NCBI GenBank assembly: GCA_958295975.1 | Contig: OY282446.1 | Coordinates: forward strand, 783,289 to 847,288 | Direction: 5' to 3' | From: Tepidiformaceae bacterium | GTDB lineage: Bacteria; Chloroflexota; Dehalococcoidia; Tepidiformales; Tepidiformaceae | Length of the DNA: 64,000 nucleotides | Shown: piece after piece, positions 59,121-64,000 of the stretch | How positions within the stretch are numbered: position 1 is the first letter of the stretch | How the letters are laid out: the number at the start of each line of letters is the position of its first letter | Program-made: the position numbers and the translations under genes | The notes under the pieces: model-generated | What the model was told of the DNA's origin: nothing | The model's database searches: none | The model's input: only the letters and a program-made list of their open reading frames with translations

Positions 59121-60476
59121 TCATGCAGCCTCGCCGGGCTGCGGCGGGTCCGGATCGGCGAACCGCTCCGGGTTCTCAACGCCCGCCAGCGCTCGGGCGA
59201 GGATGTTCCGCGCGGCGTTGAGGTCGGCGTCCATCGCCAGCCCGCAACTGCCGCAGCGGTACTCCTTGCCGGAGCGATAGGTCCTGTCGACGGCCCCGCA
59301 GCGCGAACACGTCTGCGAGGTGTGGGCGGGGTCCACGGCGATCAGCTCGCGCCCGGCCCATGCTGCCTTGTACGCGAGCTGCTGCCGCATCATCCCCCAG
59401 GACTGTTCGAGGATGCTCCTGTTCAGGCCGGACTTGGCGGAGACGTTCGTCCCCGGCTCCTCCATCGTTCCGGCGGCGCTGGCCGTCATGGCCCCGACGT
59501 TCAGGTTCTCGATCGCGACGAGGCCGAAGCGGCGCACGATCTCCGTGGTGATGCGGTGCGTTTCGTTGCGGGCGCGCACGCGCTCGCGGTAGTGGGCGTT
59601 GGCGAGGATGCGGGCGCGCCGCCGCCGCTCCCGGCTGCCGCTGCGGCAGGCGCTGAGGCGCTTCTGCTTCTTCTCGATGGCTTTGGCGCGCGGCGGGCGG
59701 CGCGGGAAGGCGGTTCCGTCCGAGAGCATCGCCCGGTCGGTGACGCCCACGTCGAGCCCGGCGGCGGCGTTCGTGGGCGGCAGAGGCTCCTGCTCCACTT
59801 CGTAGGTGAGGTTGCAGATCAGCCGCCGCCCGCGATGGGTGATGGTGAGGTTGACCAGCTTCCGGTCGAGGGGCAGCTCGCGGCGCTTCCGCATCCTGAT
59901 CAGCGGCAGCCCCTTCACGCGGATGAGGTAGTGCCTGCCGTTGTCCCGGATCATCGACGGCCTGGGCTCATTGATTTCGATGGTGCTCCAGCGCTGCGCG
60001 GACTTGAAGCGCGGGTAGCCGGGCTTCTCGCCCGCCTTCACGCGGCGGAAGAAATTCTGGAAGGCGCGGTCGAGCCGCCGCAGCACGCCGCGCCCGACGC
60101 CGACGGAGAGCGCGCTCCAGTCGGGATCGTCCTTCCTGATGTTCGTGAACTGCTTCATCTGGTCGAAGCGCGTGGGGACGGACGGGACGTCGGGCGGCAG
60201 GCACTCGTCGGGAAGGTCGCGCCGACCGCGCGCCCAGCCGCGCAGGGGCGTCCATTCCTCGCCCGCGTCCGCCGCCGCCGTCTTCCGCTCGGCGTCCAGT
60301 TCGAGGCGGCGCTGGCGGGCGTCCCAGTCCTCGCGGGGCACGGAGCGCCTGCGGAAGGCGTCGCGCCGGTCCTGCAGGGCGGCGTTGTACAGGAAGCGGG
60401 AGAGCCGCAGCACATCGTCGAGCCGTTCGTAGCCCGCCTTCGTGGTGGATCCCCGGAACTGGTACGTCGCGTGCAT
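59121..60476 (-). CDS. TnpB/Cas12-like RuvC nuclease (possible type V-U effector)
   Basis: 451 residues. The N-terminus (MHATYQFRGSTTKAGYERLD, FLYNAAL) is that of IS200/IS605 OrfB. The RuvC residues are all present: D242 in AGLDVGVTD, E323 in AIENLNVG, D418 in MDADLNAARNI. The zinc ribbon is C390/C393 and C408/C411. No tnpA or clear transposon end is near. The CRISPR-like array starts 45 bases after its stop on the same strand. It is either a TnpB whose guide RNA region happens to be repeated, or a small Cas12 of the V-U type. Confidence 0.88.
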   Translation of the reverse strand: MHATYQFRGSTTKAGYERLDDVLRLSRFLYNAALQDRRDAFRRRSVPREDWDARQRRLELDAERKTAAADAGEEWTPLRGWARGRRDLPDECLPPDVPSVPTRFDQMKQFTNIRKDDPDWSALSVGVGRGVLRRLDRAFQNFFRRVKAGEKPGYPRFKSAQRWSTIEINEPRPSMIRDNGRHYLIRVKGLPLIRMRKRRELPLDRKLVNLTITHRGRRLICNLTYEVEQEPLPPTNAAAGLDVGVTDRAMLSDGTAFPRRPPRAKAIEKKQKRLSACRSGSRERRRRARILANAHYRERVRARNETHRITTEIVRRFGLVAIENLNVGAMTASAAGTMEEPGTNVSAKSGLNRSILEQSWGMMRQQLAYKAAWAGRELIAVDPAHTSQTCSRCGAVDRTYRSGKEYRCGSCGLAMDADLNAARNILARALAGVENPERFADPDPPQPGEAA

Positions 60477-60516
60477 GGCCGCTCATGGTAGCACTCCCGT
60501 GCGGATGTGGCGCGCG

Positions 60517-60984
60517 TCAGTCGTGGGGGATGGCGGCGTGGGGGTGGGCGTCGTAGCGCGGGAGGTAGGGCTTGAGGTCGAGCACGGGCGTGCCGTCGAT
60601 GGCGTCGAGGCCGCGCACGCGCAGGACCGCGCCGTCCACGCCCAGCAGGGGCACGGCGGAGACGCCCAGGTGGTTGGGGCGCAGCTGGCTGCGCGTGGCG
60701 AGGATGCCCGTCTCCACGCCCCCGACGGCGAGCGCGGACGGCTTCGCGGGCGCGGCGGCGGCGAGGTCGAGGTAGCAGACGGCGATGACGTGGCTGTAGG
60801 CGTCGAGGCCGCGGGCGCGGGCGGCGTGTTCGGGGAGCAGCGCGATGCGGCTGACGACGCGCTCCCAGCCGCGCGGCCGGGGCCGTGCGACGCCGTTCCG
60901 CACATGGCCGATGGCCTCCAGCGTGATCCGTTCGGGGGGCGCGGGCCGCTCGAAGCGCCGGAAGCGGTCGAGGAAGCGGCGCAT
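60517..60984 (-). CDS. trmO: tRNA (N6-threonylcarbamoyladenosine37-N6)-methyltransferase TrmO (TsaA family)
   Basis: 155 residues. LEAIGHVRNGV is the family start, and GILATRSQLRPNHLGVSAVPLLGVDG is the SAM and tRNA site; LDAIDGTPVLDLKPYLPRYD follows. It methylates t6A37 in tRNA. Some members of the TsaA family differ in substrate. It lies 2 bases after the PIN gene on the same strand. Confidence 0.87.
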   Translation of the reverse strand: MRRFLDRFRRFERPAPPERITLEAIGHVRNGVARPRPRGWERVVSRIALLPEHAARARGLDAYSHVIAVCYLDLAAAAPAKPSALAVGGVETGILATRSQLRPNHLGVSAVPLLGVDGAVLRVRGLDAIDGTPVLDLKPYLPRYDAHPHAAIPHD

Positions 60985-60986
60985 GG

Positions 60987-61412
60987 CTACAGCCCTTCCC
61001 TGCGCCGGAAGGCCGGAGAGGTCAGAAAGGGTATGCCTTCCTCGAAGCAGACCGCCTGAATACCGCCGTCATCCGTCACCAGTATCCCTTGTTCACCGTA
61101 GTACAGGGCCATCGCAATGAGAACGGGATCGGCGCCTCGGCGCGAGCGGCCAAGAATACCGCTGTATTCGCGGGCGATGCGCTCCAGCTCGGCGGTGTTC
61201 TCCGTGGTTTCGCGGATGATGGTGTCTCGGTTCCGTTCAACCCAGTCCTTGAGTCGGTCGTCGCGGCGGCGAATCTCCTTCGCCACGCGCCCGGGCAAGC
61301 GTAGTGCACCGGATTCCACCAGGCGGGAGAGCCTTTGCGTCCGCACCCCGCCTCTGACCAGATTGATGAGAGCGCTGGTATCAAAGAGATAACGCTGGAG
61401 TGGGAGCGTCAC
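60987..61412 (-). CDS. DUF4411/PIN domain protein
   Basis: 141 residues. YLFDTSALINLVRGG is the first Asp motif of a PIN nuclease; RVAKEIRRRDDRLKDWVERN has the acidic middle; GADPVLIAMALY and LVTDDGGIQAVCFEEGIPFLT complete it. It overlaps the XRE/ImmA gene by 4 bases. Such pairs are a known toxin-antitoxin-like arrangement in which the PIN protein is an RNase. Confidence 0.8.
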   Translation of the reverse strand: MTLPLQRYLFDTSALINLVRGGVRTQRLSRLVESGALRLPGRVAKEIRRRDDRLKDWVERNRDTIIRETTENTAELERIAREYSGILGRSRRGADPVLIAMALYYGEQGILVTDDGGIQAVCFEEGIPFLTSPAFRRREGL

Positions 61413-62629
61413 GGAGGCTGGCCAGGCCCAAACGCGGTCTCAACATCAGCGACCTTCGTGTCGAGCAGTCCGGCGATCTCCACCGGCGAGGCCAACTCCG
61501 CTTCAAGAGCCCGTCGGACCATGTCCGCGCCCTTGTGCCCGAAGGCCCGCCGGTACCGCTCGGCGCGCGTTCCCGCCGAGCCGCGCGCGAACCCGGAACC
61601 GGGCTGACGCCAGAATCCCTTGGTCAGCCGAACCCCGGAGGCGATGCCGAGGTGATGGAGGCGGATCCCGATGACGTCGTGGCTCACCTTGAACGTCTGC
61701 CTGATGTCGCGCTTCATTGCCGGGGGCCACTCGCGATACGCCCCCTCCGGCGGTGTGGGGGGGAGGGCGAGTGCGAGCAGGCTGCGGGGCACGAGGGCGG
61801 CGGCGGCGACGCGGTTGGCGATGTGCTCCTCCCGCCTGTCCGCTGCCCGTTGCGCGGGATCGCAGATGGCCGTCGGGCGGGACGGCGGCGCGAACATGAG
61901 GTGGGCGTACTCGTGCGCGAGCGTGAACAGCCGGGCCGAGGACGAATCGGCGGCGTTGAGCAGGATCGCGGGCGGACCGCCCTCGTCCCAGCGGGAAGCG
62001 CCACGGCACTCCCCCAGCGGAAGCGAGAGGCTGAACACGAAGGTGCCAGTGTTCTCAATGCGCTCCTGAACGGCCAGCCGCGCCGCATCTTCGTCGGGCC
62101 AGGACTGCTGGAGCGTGTCGGTAATGCCGAGCGTGGCCCGCATCCGTTCGCCAAGCGGTTCGATCTCGTCCGCCGAAGTCGAAAGCGGGAGCGTCGCCTT
62201 GGGGATCAAGGTCTCCCTCTCGGATTCACCAAGCGCGCCGCTCAGTTCGCGCGCCACCTCGTAGTACGTATCGAAGGTCGAGAGACGCCGCCACGTATCG
62301 TAGGAGAGGGTGGATTCCCCGGCGTCGGCGGCCAGGCGAAAGTCGTGGACGGGGCGCTCCGGGAGCGTTCCGAAGAAGGCCGTGAAGGGGATGAGGTACG
62401 CCGAGGCGAGCGCCTCCACCTCCGCGAGCGTCGGGCGGTCCGTTCCCGCCTCGAGGATGGCAAGGTGGTCGGGGGGCATCGGCGGATCGCTGGCCGCCTT
62501 CAGGGCGGCGTTCACTTTTTCCCATGCCTCGGCGCGGCTGAGGCCCAACCGCTTGCGGGCCTCCTTCAGGATCCCCGGCGCGATGTCCAGCTTGCGGGGC
62601 GGCGGCTCAACGGCGCTGATGCTGCTCAC
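61409..62629 (-). CDS. XRE regulator with ImmA/IrrE (M78) metallopeptidase domain
   Basis: 406 residues. The N-terminal HTH (LKEARKRLGLSRAEAWEKVN) is followed by a middle of unknown fold and the M78 zinc motif HEYAH (FTLAHEYAHLMF), with a later Glu region (EEHIANRVAAAALVP). ImmA/IrrE proteins cleave a repressor after stress. It is the first gene of the pair with the PIN gene. The C-terminal 90 residues look helical. Confidence 0.83.
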   Translation of the reverse strand: MSSISAVEPPPRKLDIAPGILKEARKRLGLSRAEAWEKVNAALKAASDPPMPPDHLAILEAGTDRPTLAEVEALASAYLIPFTAFFGTLPERPVHDFRLAADAGESTLSYDTWRRLSTFDTYYEVARELSGALGESERETLIPKATLPLSTSADEIEPLGERMRATLGITDTLQQSWPDEDAARLAVQERIENTGTFVFSLSLPLGECRGASRWDEGGPPAILLNAADSSSARLFTLAHEYAHLMFAPPSRPTAICDPAQRAADRREEHIANRVAAAALVPRSLLALALPPTPPEGAYREWPPAMKRDIRQTFKVSHDVIGIRLHHLGIASGVRLTKGFWRQPGSGFARGSAGTRAERYRRAFGHKGADMVRRALEAELASPVEIAGLLDTKVADVETAFGPGQPP

Positions 62630-62734
62630 GCGGGCAGTCTACCGCGCCCGTGGGCGCTGGCGCGTGCGGGGCGCCTGTGGTAAATTGCTGATGATTCCTA
62701 ACAATTCCCGCTCCACCCCACCGTGCGAGGTTTC

Positions 62735-64000
62735 ATGGCCATCGAGCAGGCGTCCCCCTCCAGCTACACCGCCGCCAACATCCAGGTGCTCGAAGGGCTC
62801 GAGGCCGTGCGGCGGCGGCCCGGCATGTACATCGGCACCACCGACCGCTCCGGCCTCCACCACCTCGTGAAGGAGCTGGTGGACAACGCCGTGGACGAGG
62901 CCATGGCGGGGCACTGCGACCGCATCGACGTCGTCTTCCGCAAGGACGGCTGGTGCACGGTGAGCGACAACGGGCGCGGCATCCCCGTGGGCGTGCAGAA
63001 GCAGACGGGCAAGACGGCGGTGGAGACGGTGATGACGGTGCTGCACGCGGGCGGCAAGTTCGGCGGCGGCGGCTACAAGGTGTCGGGCGGGCTGCACGGC
63101 GTCGGCGCCAGCGTCGTCAACGCCCTCTCCGAGGAGATGCGCGTGGAGGTGGTGCCCGACGCGGGGGCGCAGGGCAAGCGCCACGCGGGCAAGCTCTACC
63201 GGCAGGACTACGCGCGCGGGGAGGCGCTCACCAAGCTCGCGCCCACGCCCCTGACGAACGGGCGCGGCAGCGGCACGACCGTCTCCTTCAAGCCGGACGC
63301 CGGCATCTTCGATTCCACGGCTTTCGATTTCGCCGTCGAGGCGGCCCGCCTGCGGCAGTACGCCTACCTCACGAAGGGGGCGTGGTTCCATCTGTTCGAC
63401 GAGCGCGACGGGCGCGAGGCGAACTACTACTTCGAGGGCGGCATCCAGAGCTACGTGCGCCACGTGAACCGCGAGCGCGCGGTGCTGAACCACGATCCCG
63501 TCTACGTGGAGCGCGAGGTCGAGGGCAACGTGATCGAGTGCGCCATCCAGTACAACGACGGCTTCAACGAGTCCGTGCACACCTTCGCCAACGGCATCAA
63601 CACGATCGACGGGGGGGCGCACCTGACGGGCTTCCGCAGCGCCCTCACGCGCGTGCTCAACGACTACGCGCGCAAGGCCAGGGTGCTGAAGGACGGCGAG
63701 GCCAACCTGAGCGGCGAGGACGTGCGCGAGGGGCTGGTGGCGGTCGTCTCCGTGAAGCTGCCGGAGCCCCAGTTCGAGGGCCAGACGAAGACGCGCCTGG
63801 GCAACGCCGAGGTGGCCGCGCACGTGCAGAGCGCGTTGGGCGAGGCGCTCACGCAGTACCTCGAGGAGAACCCCTCCGACGCGCGCCGCATCATCGAGAA
63901 GGGGATGACGGCGGCGCGCGCGCGCGAGGCGGCCCGCAAGGCGCGCGATCTCGTGCACCGCAAGAGCGCGCTGGAGAGCGGCAACCTGCCGGGCAAGCTG
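62735..64000 (+). CDS. gyrB: DNA gyrase subunit B, cut by the window end
   Basis: 422 residues are visible. RRRPGMYIGTTDRSGLHHLVKELVDNAVDEAM is the gyrase N-terminus with the ATP-binding Asn; VSDNGRGIPVGVQ and HAGGKFGGGGYKVSGGLHGVGASVVNAL are the other GHKL motifs; QTKTRLGN is the Lys loop. The Toprim domain should follow. TAAATT near 62682 in the AT-rich leader probably is the -10 box, giving a leader of about 45 bases. Confidence 0.95.
   Translation, partial: MAIEQASPSSYTAANIQVLEGLEAVRRRPGMYIGTTDRSGLHHLVKELVDNAVDEAMAGHCDRIDVVFRKDGWCTVSDNGRGIPVGVQKQTGKTAVETVMTVLHAGGKFGGGGYKVSGGLHGVGASVVNALSEEMRVEVVPDAGAQGKRHAGKLYRQDYARGEALTKLAPTPLTNGRGSGTTVSFKPDAGIFDSTAFDFAVEAARLRQYAYLTKGAWFHLFDERDGREANYYFEGGIQSYVRHVNRERAVLNHDPVYVEREVEGNVIECAIQYNDGFNESVHTFANGINTIDGGAHLTGFRSALTRVLNDYARKARVLKDGEANLSGEDVREGLVAVVSVKLPEPQFEGQTKTRLGNAEVAAHVQSALGEALTQYLEENPSDARRIIEKGMTAARAREAARKARDLVHRKSALESGNLPGKL

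Noticed and set aside
59121-60476. Plain IS200/IS605 insertion with tnpB only
   Set aside because: No tnpA, no clear left or right end hairpins, and exact repeats with unique spacers behind the gene. I keep TnpB as the protein family but not the simple transposon reading.

Overview
The window is about 70% G+C and densely coded. Most neighbouring genes overlap by 1-4 bases (ATGA, GTGA or TGATG junctions), and GTG starts are common. Several features suggest a GC-rich, probably aerobic chemoheterotroph: a complete hopanoid pathway, two Rieske oxygenases, a menaquinone-type Fe-S/acyl-CoA module, an Eis-like acetyltransferase and many probably leaderless genes. I lean towards Chloroflexota (Dehalococcoidia/Tepidiforma-like), but that is a guess from gene content and no marker gene was compared. 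The window ends inside gyrB.

Layout. 1-2578: a YciI-like fragment and a broken GT-C glycosyltransferase with an 18-base poly-G tract. 2575-6857 (minus): GNAT, PfkB kinase, mtnP, mtnA and apt, a methylthioadenosine/adenine salvage operon. 6983-12270: Rieske oxygenase, a second GT-C glycosyltransferase with the same unusual C-terminal domain, an orphan DNA methyltransferase and a Panacea-type toxin-antitoxin pair. 12308-16827: FadF-like Fe-S protein, acyl-CoA ligase and enoyl-CoA hydratase. 16824-21566: a compact defence-like cluster (PLD nuclease, MORC-like GHKL ATPase, SF2 helicase, PAPS-reductase-like protein). The ATPase gene is clearly AT-richer than its surroundings. 22086-30498: housekeeping genes (panE, thrB, folP, folK, cvpA-like) plus a HEPN (Ymh) pair. 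30564-39713: ispH-shc-hpnC-hpnD-hpnE-hpnH-hpnG-SDR-membrane protein, covering isoprenoid supply to adenosylhopane and its phosphorolysis.

39965-42534: a divergent Rieske/SDR pair. 42545-45010: DUF3037 + HipA-like kinase, then MntA/HepT. An IS427-type insertion sequence (45019-45829) sits exactly between hepT and a CaiB-type CoA transferase. 47101-50494 is the most unusual accessory stretch. It holds a PD-(D/E)XK nuclease, a Dam methylase, a 92-aa unknown, an HNH protein and a 199-aa unknown protein. That last gene is followed directly by a phased 5-base repeat array of about 35 units (three nearly fixed bases, two variable).

50528-58855: two alpha/beta-hydrolase proteins lacking the nucleophilic serine, asd, a ketosynthase-like protein lacking its catalytic residues, an MBL protein, a tandem nitrilase-fold protein, tRNA-Ser(CGA), a K+-channel-like protein and a tyrosine phosphatase. 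58908-60476: a three-repeat CRISPR-like array beside a TnpB/Cas12-like nuclease with intact RuvC residues. 60517-64000: trmO, a PIN + XRE/ImmA toxin-antitoxin-like pair and gyrB.

The best candidates for undescribed biology are the pentamer array with its 199-aa/HNH genes, the TnpB-like protein with its mini-array, and the ATPase-helicase-PLD-PAPS cluster.
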